DNA of 64,000 nucleotides from Excoecaria cochinchinensis (taxonomy: Eukaryota > Streptophyta > Magnoliopsida > Malpighiales > Euphorbiaceae): assembly GCA_947683425.1 (NCBI GenBank), contig CANTUQ010000043.1, positions 12,076,501 through 12,140,500 on the forward strand. Direction: 5' to 3'. Below the pieces are notes generated by a model, which saw nothing but the letters and a program-made list of their open reading frames with translations, was not told where the DNA came from and did no database searches. The stretch's first letter is position 1, and every line of letters begins with the position of its first letter. The translations under genes were made by a program, and so were the position numbers. Below are positions 22,800-35,100 of the stretch, piece after piece.

Positions 22800-23690
22800 T
22801 GACAAGACTATGAAGTGCAGTTATTCTTGAATATCACTGAGCCGTTAAATAGGCTACAAAGCGATTATCATCCTCCTGGATTGCACCGAGCCATTAAATA
22901 GACTACAAAATGCAGGCATTCTAGAACTTCACCGAGCCGTTAAATAGACTACAAAGTGATTGTCATCCTCCTGAATTGCACCGAGCCATTAAATAGACTA
23001 CAAAATGCAGACATTCTAGAATTTCATCGAGCCGTTAAATAGACTACAAAGTGATTGTCATCCTCCTAGATTGCAATGAGCCGTTAAATAGACTATGAAG
23101 TGCGGGGGCCATCCTCAGATGGTGATACGCCAAGTCTGCTCCAGACTTACAAAATGCGGAAATGTTCTTCTGAACTGCACCGAGTCTGCTCTAGACTTAC
23201 AAAGTGCGGGGTGCCATTCTCAAATGTCGATGCGCCGAGTCCACTCCAGACTTACAAAACGCGGGATTGTTCTTCTGAACTGCACTGAGTCTGCTCCAGA
23301 CTTACAAAGTGCGGGGTGCCATCCTCAAATGGCAATGCACTGAGTCCGCTCCAGACTTACAAAATGCGGGGTTGTTCTTCTGAACTGTACTGAGTCTGCT
23401 ACAGACTTACAAAGTGTAGGGTGCCATCCTCAAATGGCAATGCGTCAAGTCCGCTCCGAACTTACAAAACGCGGGGTTGTTCTTCTGAACTGCATCGAGT
23501 CTACTCTAGACTTACAAAGTGCGGGGTGCCATCCTCAAATGGCGATGCACCGAGTCTGCTCCAGACTTACAAAATATGGGGTTATTCTTCTGAACTGCAT
23601 CGAGTCTGCTCTAGACTTATAAGTCATCCTCAAATAGTGATGCACCAAGTCTACTCCGGACTTATAAAACGCGGGGTCATCCTCCTGGAT
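22800..23690 (-). repeat. E2 tandem array of alternating units
   Basis: Two related blocks. About 22830-23095 alternates two units of 46-49 bp built on GAGCCGTTAAATAGACTACA. About 23095-23690 alternates units of roughly 50 and 55 bp built on GAGTCTGCTCCAGACTTACA, one ending in a GGTTGTTCTTCTGAACTGCA type sequence and one in GTGCCATCCTCAAATGGC. The dimer period is near 95-105 bp. Confidence 0.85.
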
Positions 23691-25675
23691 TGAGTTGATA
23701 AAGAGCCATTCGGCGGTGCTTTCTCATTAAAAAGATCGGTATGCCTCTTAAGAGGACTTTGGATAATTTGCCTCTTATGAGGACTTGGAAATTTTCCTCT
23801 TCAGAGGACTTTGAAGGATTTAAACCTGTGTAGACTTCATCTTGACCTAGTCATCCAATACAGGTGAGTGCTAATGTTGAGCTGAAGTTGTTCTTGACCA
23901 GCTTTTGCGCATGTGGCCTTCCTTTGGACTTTTCCCGCAAAGCTATGTGCATAGGAATATATAAAATAGATTGTGCATGCATGTGTAAAAGGTCATATGC
24001 AGATGTTTGCTAAAGAATTGTATAAAATGCATGCAAAAATGGATAAACCATGTCCTGGGTGGTTAAGGGTCCGTTGAGGATATTGCTTGGCTGCTCGCAT
24101 TATGCCTCCAAGGATCTAGAATAGTGTTGTCTTGGCTTAGGGACTCTGACCTATAACCTTTTCAGAGAGACCCGTCCGGTGTGCCTCTTTTGCCCCCCGG
24201 TCAATGATCATACGCCTTTCGCTGTGCACTATATAGCACTTTACCCCCAAGATTCTGACTCATGCCCTGAATTATGCATTATCTGCCTGAAGGGAAATCA
24301 TCCCAAATAATGCCGCTTTATCGCTCCAGGTATTGGAAGTTATTATTTTAAAGGTAGTGCGTCCCTTGTGGATTTTCACACTAACTTTTCTTTGCGGGAA
24401 ATGCGTCCCTTTGGGGATTTTCACATAACCCTGTGCCTAACTTTTACCTGGAATGGACCCAACCCACTCCAGTGGCTTTTATTCATTTTTATTTTTTATA
24501 GGGCAGACTGCCTGTTTTTAGGTTTTCACCCTGCCCTTTGGCCTAACTTTTACTTAGAGAGCTAGTCACGATTTTCATCTCTAACGGCCTCTTTTTTAAT
24601 TTTTATTTTTTTTCTCTGAAGAGGCTATAATTCTTTCGCTTTTTGACTTTGTGGCTGTTTGGATTTCGGCTTTCCTCATGAGTGTGCTGGCGAGTAGCTC
24701 AATGCTGATGTCAGGGCGAGTCTACTGAAGTGTTAGGATTACAACGACAATGTAGACCATATATAGTAAATTGCACATATGCGAAGAAGAAATAATGTGC
24801 TGCTTTTTATGCTAGAACTTAAACCATTTTGAGTATGCAAGATAAAGTGCTCTGCTTACATTAAAATATTATTGTGTAAATGCGTGTGTTCCAGTCCGAT
24901 TTCATCACACATGATCATCATTTGGCATTAATCTTAATAATACAAGACCCTATCTAATCTTGAGATGGATCTTGAAACATCAAACTCCTATTACCAATCA
25001 GCCCTTTCAGATTTTCATGATTGAACATTTTCTCTCTGCCCCTAATTTTTGCCCAAGGTGCCTCTTTTCGGTTTTTGCCTTTACGGGGCGCTCAATTTTG
25101 GTAAGGTCACATTTTTTCGGTTTTCAACCCGTGGGGCTCCTTTTCTTTTTTTAATTTTTTTTGCATGCCTTTGCCATGGGACCTATTGACTCTTTTGAAC
25201 TTTCTTTCATTATTATCATCCGGGATAACTGTTCTTCTTGGTAAGGTTTCACCTTTATCCTTATGGAATTTGGCGCAAACAGTGAGCTCTCTGTGTAGAC
25301 CTTGACTGTAAAAGCTCGTACCTCGTTCTTGATTGACTTTGGTGCTCGATTTCTAAGGTAGCTCTCCATGTTTGAGATAGGGTTGCAGGTTAGCCTCAGA
25401 TGGCTCAGGTTAATACTGTGGATTTTTTTTTCGTTCTTTTTGTTTTTGTTTTTCTTTTGTTCTTTTTCCTTTTCCTTTATTTTTCCTGTGAAGGCCCAAA
25501 GCTTCCTTCATCTCGAATTTGATAATTCAGCTTCTGAGGCAACCCCTTATTGATCAGAGGTTGGCTTCGTCTGGCTACCTTGTATGCATCCCATATATTG
25601 AAGAGGCAAGGGAATGGCTTTTGAAACTTTGATCACTATTAGGTTGGCAAATTGAAGCAAACTTAGCATGCCATT
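23691..25675 (-). other. E2 3' noncoding region
   Basis: No gene. Holds the conserved blocks shared with E1 and E3: 24060-24600 (including the paired GGGACG...TTTTCACA motif at about 24360-24425) and 25020-25140 (two CGAAAAA-type purine repeats on the minus strand). Several T-rich tracts. Confidence 0.7.
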
Positions 25676-25970
25676 CCAGGTCCAGGCAACAACATTTTTT
25701 CCCTTTTTATTTTTTTCTTTTCTTTATTTTTTTTTCTTTCTTTCAAGTTATCTCACTTCAGGAGAGGTATTAAATGCCAAAAGGATATTGAGATTAGATG
25801 AGGCAGTATTCATTAAATTAATATCAAATGTAAATGATTTGTGGTTGTGATCATGCATAATGAAATCATGAGAAACATAAATAAAAATTCATTAATATAA
25901 TTAACATAAACAATACTGCATACATCAAGATTGAAAAAGTTCAAATATAAAAAGCACATCTATTGGAAGG
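25676..25970 (-). pseudogene. E2 remnant of the PR-RT linker
   Basis: Minus-strand reading retains pieces of the acidic linker seen in E3 and E4 (a VLFIFELF segment matching VLFIPELF, and an F-D-I-N region around 25830), then VVAWTW, where E4 continues FAWTYEDMPGID. After the W the sequence leaves pol and joins 3' noncoding sequence. E3 has the same junction near 48350-48360. Confidence 0.65.
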
Positions 25971-25979
25971 TCTCCTATC

Positions 25980-27374
25980 CTACTTCTTGCGGCGCTCTGG
26001 ATCGGTAATTTGTTTGCTATCAATGAGGTCTTGAATATGGCTCCTCAGAGTTCGACATTCGTCAGCGTCATGCCCTGTATACTGATAGTAGGCATAATAC
26101 AGATCCGCTCGATGATCGGGACGCCCCTGACTTTTGGCAGGCTTAGCAGGCATTGGCTATAGCTTAGCTTCTTTCATCAACCTTTTAAGCACCCAAGACA
26201 ATTGCTTGCCTAGGTTGGAGAAATGCCTTTGGTCTGCTTCGGTAGCCGCTACATCAACCGTGTTTCTAGCTTGACTTCCACTGTCGGGCCCTGCTGACTT
26301 TCCTGCATCCTGATTGACATAATTTCTCCTGGCGTAATTATCACTACTGGCCTTCCTTGCCAGGTATTCTCCTTTAGCTTCTATGGCTATGTCTTTTAGG
26401 GACTCCCAGTCCTTTAGCCCCTTCATCTTTAACCCATCTTTCAGATATGGGCTGGTGTTCTTGATAAACAGCCTGATCTGGTCTGGAGTGTCCGGCGTCC
26501 TTTTTATCTCCATTACCCGGTTCCTCTATCGGGTTAGGTATTCATGGAATGACTCCCCTAATTTCTGCTATAGCAGCTCTAGATCTTTCAAAGTTACTTC
26601 CATCCTCGTGTTGCAGTCATACTATTTGAGGAATTCCTCTGTCAATAGATCCCAATCCTCTTTAGTCTTTCTGTCAAGTCCATGATACCAGTCCACCGCG
26701 AGACCTATCAAGCTCAAGCAAAAATATTCTATGTTTTGCGTTTTTGTCAGCGTTGATCCCTTCATTAAAAGTGAGTACTGCTTAATATGCGTAGTGGGGT
26801 CCAATGTACCATCAAACTTTGGCATGTCAGGTATTTTAAAATTCTGGGGAACTAGATCTTCACCATCTAACTCCCGATCTTCAGGGTTCATGCCTCTTCC
26901 CACTATCAGTAAGCGAGTTATAGCTTCGAACCTCTCCTCTATTTTTCTCCACATCGCCTCCTCCGGCTTGGGCAATTTTCCCTTTATTACTACCGACTCC
27001 TCTCGTTCTCCTTCCAAGTCACTCTCAGGTCTAAGAGCTTCTCTATTCTCTATAGGTGCTGGCGCTCTGGACTCAACTGTAGGTGGGTCTACTATGGTAG
27101 GGGGTGCCTCTCTATCGGGCCCTTGTTCATCTTGCCCCCCAGCCAAAGCCGTGAGTTATTGCCTAATAAGAGGCGCTAAAGTGGTAGCAAGATTTCCCAT
27201 CATTGCTATCATTCTGGCTTCAAATTCTTCCATTCTCCTACCCACTTCTTCGGCAATCATTGCATGGGTTGCATTAGACTCACCTGACGGGTTAGCCATA
27301 CTTGTCTCTACTGATGATTCTGAAGAAAATATCTCGCTATCTTCTGAGAGCGAATCTAAACTCCGACCTGACAC
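25980..27374 (-). pseudogene. gag: E2 gag, full length with nonsense codons only
   Basis: A single frame from 27374 (or the ATG near 27302, MANPSGES) to a stop at 25980-25982, interrupted by about five or six stops but no frameshift. Motifs: AMIAEEVGRRMEEFEARMIA, MPKFDGTLDPTTHIKQYSLL, YFCLSLIGLAVDWYHGLDRK, IKRTPDTPDQIRLFIKN, QRHFSNLGKQLSWVLKRLMK. The C-terminal knuckle reads YYAYYQYTGHDADEC: the first Cys and the His of the C-x2-H pair are both Tyr, so metal binding is lost. Most stops are TAG where relatives have Gln or Trp. Gag is the only recognisable protein left in E2. Confidence 0.87.
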
Positions 27375-27774
27375 TAGTTTCGGTAGTCCAAAGAGTGGAA
27401 TCCTTCTTCACCGACCGTCGGGACCTCTAAACCACCTGGATGAATCTATGATGGCTGCAGAACACACATTGTTAGGATGATGCATGATTGAAATGCGATG
27501 CATGATTGAAATGCAGTGCATGGCCATGCTGATGCAGCATGGACAAACACATGCAAGCAAATAGATCCTTCCAACCTTATCTCTCTCACACACAAGGCAG
27601 TGCAGTCTCTTTCCTAGGTGGACTTTATCCATGGGTTAACAGGGAACCAATTGGACGCGTATGGTGCACGGTGGAAAACTGGCAACATAACATCTCTTGC
27701 CTAATGTACATGCGTATGGATTTTTGGCCAATATGTATTTAAACACCTTAATTAAATCAAGATGGGCCCACTGG
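27375..27774 (-). other. E2 leader, gag-proximal part
   Basis: Noncoding. Contains two copies of GATGCATGATTGAAATGC (about 27477-27515). Homologous to E1 4080-4430 in inverse orientation. The Athila element A1 interrupts the leader at 27780. Confidence 0.65.
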
Positions 27775-27779
27775 GGTAT
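27775..27779. repeat. Target duplication GGTAT, left copy
   Basis: GGTAT directly before the A1 LTR; the same five bases follow the 3' LTR at 41487-41491. A 5-bp duplication is standard for LTR-retrotransposon integration. Confidence 0.93.
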
Positions 27780-27970
27780 TGATAACTTCAATTTAGTATT
27801 TAGATTTGGTAGTATTTTCGTATGATTTATGGATGTTTAGTAGTGTTTATTGTCATGATTTGCTTACTTTAGATTAATTGTGTCAATCTTAGTGAAATTA
27901 GAATTTTTATGCATTTTAGTTAGTATTTTGATTGAGTTTGAATTTTGTGTGCAGCAAATTTTTAGGTAAC

Positions 27971-28367
27971 TCACGGTGGCAACCTATCTGGTTGTCACCG
28001 TGATATTCAAAGAAGTTAAAAATAGAATGCAGGCATACTATGGGTCACGGTGGTAACCAATGTCATTACCACAGTGACATTTTATCCATCGGGCAGAATG
28101 CAGGCAAGAAGTACCTCACGGTGTCAACCTATCTGGTTGTCACCGTGACATAATACTCACCAAGGCAGAATCAGTTGAGGAGGTACCTCACGGTGGCAAG
28201 GGAATATGGTTGCCACCGTGATTTAGGGAATTCCTGGACAGAAGCGAAATTGGAGCATCTCACGGTGGCAACAAATCTGGTTGCCACCGTGACCCCTATC
28301 CTACTCGCAAGGCACAATCACTTCCTCGACACCCTCACGGTGATAACTATTTTGGTTGCCACCGTGA
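27971..28367. repeat. Inverted-repeat array in U3 (six units, 72-75 bp period)
   Basis: Units start at 27971, 28044, 28116, 28188, 28260 and 28335. Each is 33-35 bases: arm TCACGGTGGCAAC, a loop of about 5-10, and the complementary arm GTTGCCACCGTGA, with at most one or two mismatches. The 38-40 bases between units are much less alike. A 73-bp spacing is close to seven DNA turns, so the palindromes would lie on one face of the helix. Confidence 0.93.
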
Positions 28368-28375
28368 CCCCTCGG

Positions 28376-28386
28376 GATATAAAAAG
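28376..28386 (+). promoter_or_regulatory. TATA box of A1
   Basis: GATATAAAAAG begins nine bases after the last inverted-repeat unit, and the 3' LTR has GATATAAAAAT at the same place. It marks the U3 promoter, so the array occupies the proximal promoter position. Confidence 0.75.
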
Positions 28387-29575
28387 AAAAGTCTTCTGTT
28401 TGGCAGGTAGTTCGGATTTTTGGCAGCTATTTTTCATATTAGGGTTTTAGATCTAGAATTTTGGGTTTTTTTTTTCTATTATTCTTAATTTAAGTTTTCA
28501 ATTTTATCTTTAGAATTAATTTGCAAATTAAGAGTTTTACATTTGAAACACATAGTTTAATTTCAATAGACAGTTTTTACATTAGACTTTCCAGAATTTT
28601 TCTCCATTGAAGATTTGAAGAGGGAGATCGAAGGACATGGGATTTAACTGAGATTTACGCCTTATTGAATTTCTGGGTTTATTCTTTCCTCTTTCCTTTT
28701 GATTTTGTAATAGATCGTGAGTAGTCTTTTAGTTGTTTGGGGGATCTTTGAATCCCCTACCCATGATGTGAATTCTGAACATCTTTTGAGTTTAAATATA
28801 TGATTGAATGGTTTATTTCACTGGTTCTTATTGTTAATTCATGGGATTTATATTTCTAAGTTAATTTCCAGTTTTGATGAATGATTTATTTCATGTATCT
28901 TTGTTGGTTATTGAGTTGTATGGATTGGATGCCATTATATTTTACATTCTATTTTTATCATTCTTGCTGTATCTTTTGGACGACTTCGATTGGGAATCTA
29001 GAAGTGCAAAATTTTATGATTTAAGACTGGAGTGGTGAGTGAGATAATTAAGTTCTAGGTTATTTGACTCCGTATTGGGAAAATAAACCAAACTTAGGAT
29101 TTTAGACCCGTGCATAGGCTAGTTATGTGGCTGACTCCGGTTTGTGATGTCATATAATTAGAGTGGCTGACTCCGGATTGGGAAGCCTGGGTTAAGAGGG
29201 TTATCCCAATTTCTTTCAGAATTGGTTCTTGGATTAATTTTATTCACATTTGGGTATGGGGTGGATGAGTGAACCCTAGCAACGTTCGTCTAATTTGAAT
29301 TCTTATCTTGTTAATTTTTCGATCATTTTATTTTTTTTAATTATTGACGTCAATTTAATTTGATTATTTCTACTTGCTTATATTAGTTATTTAAATTCTT
29401 TATTTTTAATCAATAGATAACTCAATCAATTCAAACAATTGGGAATTCTTTAGCATACACTTGATTTTCATTGCTTGCACACACAGTCCCTTGGGTACGA
29501 TAATTCGGGGTCCTAAATTTACCCCACTGTATTACTTGTCGATTCATTACACTTACTGAGATCGCGTCAAGTTTT

Positions 29576-29593
29576 TGGCGCCGTTGCTGGGGA
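29576..29593 (+). other. Primer binding site of A1 (Athila type)
   Basis: TGGCGCCGTTGCTGGGGA, six bases after the LTR. It matches the known Athila-type PBS but for one base in the middle. Confidence 0.9.
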
Positions 29594-29686
29594 CTGGCGT
29601 TGTTTTTGAGTTTTGATTATTATTTGTATGTGTTTTTCTTTTTCTTATTTTTATTTTTGTTTATTCTTTTCAGGTAGTTGTGGTGT

Positions 29687-31035
29687 ATGAGCAGATTGAG
29701 ACAAGAACAAATTACACCCTACGACCCTGAAATCGAGAGGACCTTGCATCAATGAAGGAGAGCCAACAGAGATAACAACATGAAAAATAATCCACCTTCT
29801 ATTGGTGAATTCCCTCCCGAAAATGAACAAGTGCCGAGGGCACAAGAAGAGATGCCGGGTAATTATTGAGAAGAGGTCCCTAGGCAGAGGACGATAAGGG
29901 ACTACGCTGTACCGAGATGGAATGAGGATCATTGTACAATTGTGCTGCCAAGTGGAATGCAGTTTGAACTTAAACCAATAACCATCAATATGGTACAGAG
30001 GAACCAGTTTTCGAGTTTATAAGTGGAAGATCCTGCGTAGCACCTGGACATATTTTTGGAGGTTAGTGATACGGTCCAGATTCCAGGAGTGACATCTGAT
30101 TCGGTAAGATTAAAATTATTTCCATTTACTTTGATCGGAAAAGCAAGAGAATGGCTGCAAATGTTACTGAGACAGTCAATCAGATCATGGGACCAGTTAT
30201 AAGAGAGGTTTCTGATGAGATTCTTCCCTCCTACAAAGACTGCAAACATCCGCAACAGTATTTTGAGTTTTGGCCAAATGAGTGAGGAGCCTTTTCATGA
30301 GGCTGGGAAAGGTTTAGGAGATTGCTGAGAAGCTCTCCACACCATGAGATAGCAATCTACCATCTGATGACGCAATTCTATTCTGGGGTTACACCACAGA
30401 TAAGATCCCTTTTGGATGCATCATCAGGAGGTTCATTCATGAATAGGATGCCGGAGGAAGCTTTCCATCTGTTGGATGAAATGGCAGCGAATGATGCTCA
30501 ATGGGCTAATCCTAGATCGGTTTCAAAGAGACAAGGAATACATAATGTGGATGAGGTGTTAATGTTGAAGGCAAAAATTGAGTTAATGCGAAAAGAGATG
30601 AGTGGTTTGAAAGTGCAAAATGCAGCCTCTGTTTCTCAAGAGAGTGGGTGGTACGAAAATGGGCAATCTAGTCAAGAGAGTGGAGCAATGGGAGATATAA
30701 ATGCTGTAGGAGATTACCAAAGGAATGACCCTTACAGTAACACATATAATCCGAGTTGGAGAAATCATCCAAACTTCTCTTGGAAGGATGGAACTCAGAA
30801 TGCTTCATCGTCCTATTCACAAGCAAGAGCTCCCTTCAACCAAAACAATTAATACCAAACACCATATCCATCCCATCACAACTAAGGGCAAGGTTTTAAT
30901 CAATCATAGGCTCAATCATACCACCCATCGGGATATCAACCGAGGCCACCTGTTCAAGAGAAAAAGCCAAATCTTGAAGATATGTTAGCTAGCTTCATGA
31001 ACAGTCAGTAATAATTTGGGACTAGCCAACAGCAG
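29687..31035 (+). pseudogene. gag: A1 gag, Athila type, several stops and a frameshift
   Basis: Starts at ATG 29687 (MSRLRQEQITPYDPEIERTL). After several stops comes the capsid core: DTVQIPGVTSDSVRLKLFPF, KAREWLQMLLRQSIRSWDQL, FPPTKTANIRNSI. A one-base loss near 30303 shifts the frame; from there MTQFYSGVTPQIRSLLDASS and MPEEAFHLLDEMAANDAQW give the Athila signature. The Gln/Asn-rich tail (30700-31020) has further TAA/TAG stops. Most stops lie where a C-to-T change of a CAA, CAG or CGA codon would produce them. No zinc knuckle is evident, as in other Athila gags. Confidence 0.88.
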
Positions 31036-31038
31036 TTC

Positions 31039-32112
31039 ATGGCTAACCAAGAAGCAAGGTGGAAATCTCAAGAACAATGGAACTGGAATCAAGACGCTTC
31101 AATGAGAAATCTAGAAACTCAAGTGGGACAGCTTGCAAATTCTATGTCTCAAAGGCAACCGAGGACTTTTCCTTCGAATGTGGACCGAAATCCTAAGAAA
31201 GAGGCTAAAGCAATCACATTGAGAAGTGGAAAGGAGGTGGTACAGAGAGAGGATCAAGGTAAAATTTCTTCCCCATCATCTGATATGGAGGAGCCGATAT
31301 GGAAGGTAAGTAACCCTAACTCTAGGGTAGATGCTAATGAAAATGCTCCTAAAATTGATAAGGGTAAAAGTCTAGTGAATCCTAGAGAAGAGGATCTTGA
31401 TATTAATAGACTGCCATTTCCTACAGTGGCTAGGAAGGAAAAGAAAAATGAGCAACTAGCTAGGTTTCTAGAGATGTTTAAGAAACTGCACATAAATTTA
31501 CCATTTGCTAAAGCCTTAGCTCACATGCCTAACTATGCTAAATTCATAAAAGAATTATGTTCTAATAAAAAGAAATTAGAAGGGCATGGAACTGTGCAGC
31601 TCACAGAAAATTGCAGTGCTATAATCATGAACAAGATCCCTGAAAAATTGGAGGATCCAGGTAGTTTCACTCTACCCTGTGAAATTGATGAAGGTTTTAA
31701 TGGAAATGCTTTATGTGATTTGGGTGCAAGCATAAATTTGATGCCTTATTCTATTTGCAGGAAGCTCAACCATGGAGAGCTCAAGGAGACGGGAATGAGA
31801 CTCCAACTTGCAGATAGGTCGGTGAGGAGACCAAAAGGGGTGATTAAAGATTTGTTAGTGAAAGTGGGGAGATTCATTTTCCCGGTGGATTTTATGGTGA
31901 TGGAAATGGAAGAGGATCGCAAGGTACCACTCATTGTGGGGAGGCCGTTTTTGAACACAGCAAAGGCGTTGATCGATGTAAATGGTCAAACGGTCACCTT
32001 AAGGTTTAATAATGAAGAGCTGGTAGTGGACATGAATAAGGCTCAAAAGAATCCATCAAGTGATATAGAGGAGTCTATCTATTTTGTAGACACAGTGGAT
32101 GAGTGTGTTTAA
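31039..32112 (+). pseudogene. A1 gag tail and aspartic protease
   Basis: A 357-codon open stretch in the same frame as the second half of gag. The first 60 residues (ARWKSQEQWNWNQDASMRNL, then LETQVGQLANSMSQRQPRTF) are the conserved end of Athila Gag. PKKEAKAITLRSGKEV and RLPFPTVARKEKKNEQLARF precede the retropepsin-like domain, whose active site is CDLGASINLMP (Asp-Leu-Gly-Ala, usual for Athila) and whose flap/alpha region is VPLIVGRPFLNTAKALIDV. The protease would release Gag and Pol products. A stop at 32110-32112 separates it from the RT part, which continues in the same frame. Confidence 0.87.
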
Positions 32113-35100
32113 GAGGTTCAAGAAAAGGTGTTGGGAGTTGATCCAGTGAATGTGAGTTTGATACATTCATTGGAGGATGAAGAGTGGGAAGAAGAGCTGA
32201 AGGGAGAAGTGATAGCAGCCATGGAGAAAGAAGAGGAAGAAGATGAATCACAGAAAGAAGAGCTTGATTCGCACAAAGGGGATTCAAATTCTGATCTTAA
32301 ACCCCTTCTTTTTCATTTAAAATATGTGTTTTTAGAGAATGAGAAAAAGCTAGTGATTATTTCCTCTTTGTTGACAGGTATTGAAGAAAAAATGCTGCTT
32401 GAGGTGCTGAAAAAGCACAAGAAGGCCATCGGATGGGAGACGTCGGATTTGAAAGGAATTGATCCAAGTTACTGTACTCACCGGATTCCGATGGAGGAGG
32501 AATATAAGCCGGTAGCTCAGCCTCAAAGCAGACTCAATCCGGCAATGCAAGAAGTGGTGAAGAAGGAGGTACTTAAACTCCTTGACGCAGGTATTATCTA
32601 TCCTATCTCTGACAGTAAATGGGTTAGTCCAGTGCAGTGTGTGCCTAAGAAGGGGGGGTGACTGTGGTTAAAAATGAGCTGAATGAATTGATTCCAACTC
32701 GTACTGTTACGGGGTGGAGAGTCTGCATCGATTTTAGAAGGTTAAACAATGCCACAAGAAAAGACCATTTCCCCTTGCCATTTATTGACCAAATGTTAGA
32801 GAGGCTAGCAGGGAATAGGTTTTACTGTTTTTTAGATGGGTACTTGGGATATTTGCAAATCTCTATAGCCCCTGAAGACCAAGAGAAAACAACCTTTACC
32901 TGCCCTTATGGCACATTCGCCTATAGGAGAATGCCTTTTGGATTATGTAATGCATCGGCTACGTTTCAGCGGTGTATGATGGCTATATTTCATGACTTCA
33001 TAGAGAAATTTTTGGAGGTATTCATGGACGATTTCACTATATATGGGGCTAATTTTGAGAGTTTTTTAGAGCATATCGATTTAGTGCTAGGAAGGTGTGA
33101 AAAGACCAACTTAGTTTTGAATTGGGAAAAATGCCACTTTACAGTGAGAGAAGGCATTGTGGTTGGGCACAAAATTTCTGAGAAAGGGATAGAGGTCGAT
33201 AAGGCAAAGGTAGAAGTGATAGAAAAGTTGCCACCTCCGAATAGTGTTAAGGGCATTAGGAGTTTCTTAGGACATGCAGGGTTTTACCGTCGTTTTATCA
33301 AAAATTTTTTCGAAAATTGCTAAACCCTTGTCCAATTTGCTCATGAAAGATGCTCCTTTTGATTTTGATAGTGAGTGCACGCTAGCTTTTGAAACTTTGA
33401 AACGACGGTTCATTTCAGTCCAGGTGATTATATCTCCGGATTGGAATTTGCCGTTTGAATTAATGTGTGATGCTAGTGACTTTGCAGTTGGGGCAGTGCT
33501 TAGACGGTGGCAGGATAAGGTATTTTGTGCAGTTTATTATGCCAGTCACACCTTGACAGGGGCACAGGTTAATTACACCACCACAGAAAAAGAGCTTTTT
33601 GCAATCGTGTATGCTTTTGAGAAGTTCAGGCCGTATTTGCTGGGTGCAAAAATTGTGGTGTGGTCAGACAATGCAGCTTTGACACATTTGTTTGCCAAGA
33701 AGGAATCCAAGCCCAGATTGATTAGATGGGTACTCCTATTGCAAGAGTTTGACCTGGAAATCAAAGATAAGAAGGGGGCAGAAAATTTCATAGCGGATCA
33801 TTTGTTGCGATTGGAGAGCGATCAAATTGAAAAAGGGGAAATTTTAGATTTATTCCCTGATGAACATATTTGTGCTTTATTTGCAAGTGAATTTTCTGTT
33901 CCTTGGTTTGCTAATGTGGCTAATTTTTTTGTAGGAGGATTTATGCCAAAGGACTTCACATGGCAGCAAAGGAAGAATCTGAAAGCGGATGCCAAACACT
34001 ACATTTGGGATGAGCCTTATTTGTTTCGCTTGTGTGTTGATCAAGTGCTAAGGAGGTGTATCTCGGATGAAGAGAAGGGTGAGATCATCAAGGCATGTCA
34101 CAGCGGGGAAGCTGGTGGACACCATGCGCCAAATAGAACGGTATCGAAAATTCTATCCTCTGGTTTTTATTGGCCTACTATTTTTAAAGATGTGCAATTC
34201 TTTGTGAAAACCTATGATAGATGCCAAAGAGTAGGTAATATTTCTAAGAGAGATGAGATGCCTTTAACCAATTTGCTTGAGGTAGAATTGTTTGATTTGT
34301 GGTGGATAGACTTTATGGGGCCTTTTCTCATTTCTTATGGGTATGAGTCTATTTTAGTGGTAGTGGACTATGTGAGTAAATGGGTAGAAGCCATAGCCAC
34401 TAGAACTTGTGATGCCAAAGTTGTTCTAGATTTCTTGAGAAAGAATATATTCACCCGATTTGGAGCCCCTAGAGCGATTATTAGTGATGGTGGTAAACAT
34501 TTTGTTAACCACCAATTCAAGGCTTTATTGAAAAAATTTGGAGTTAGTCATAAGGTTACCACCCCTTATCATGCTCAACCTAATGGGCAGGTTGAAGTGT
34601 CTAATCGGGAACTTAAGGCCATCCTAGAAAAGACTGTAAATTCATCTAGAAAGGATTGGTATTTAAGGTTGGATGAAGCTTTGCGGGCTTACAGAACTGC
34701 ATTCAAAACATCTATAGGATTATCCCCATTTAAGCTTGTTTTTGGTAAATCTTGTCATTTCCCTGTCGAATTAGAACACAAAACTTAATGGGCAACCAAG
34801 TTTTTAAATTGTGATATCAAGAGTGCAGGTGAGAAGAGACTTCTCCAGATGAATGAACTAGAAGAGATACGCTATTGGTCGTACCAACAAGCAGAGAAGT
34901 ATAAGGAAAACACAAAGAAGTAGCACGACAAGAAATTAGTCAGGAAAGAATTCATTCCAGGTATGAAAGTTCTTTTGTATGATAGCAGGTTGCGTTTATT
35001 TCTAGGAAAGTTAAAATCGCGGTGGAAGGGACCTTATGAAGTTGTGAGAGCTGATCAGTTTGTAGTGATCACATTGAAGCACTTGATGGGTGAAACCGAG

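Larger units (their letters stand above)
27780..29569 (+). repeat. 5' LTR of A1
   Basis: TGATAACTTC to GAGATCGCGTCA. U3 carries six inverted-repeat units (27971-28367) directly before a TATA box. R/U5 contains T-rich and A-rich sequence and three variants of GTGGCTGACTCCGG (about 29120-29180). No coding function. Confidence 0.95.

Noticed and set aside
26731..27480. 249-codon plus-strand frame
   Set aside because: Antisense shadow of E2 gag; the minus strand shows clear Gag motifs.
27971..28367. CRISPR-like array (about 33-bp palindromic repeats with about 39-bp spacers)
   Set aside because: The units are inverted repeats in the LTR of a plant retrotransposon, duplicated in the other LTR, with related rather than unique spacers and no cas genes.
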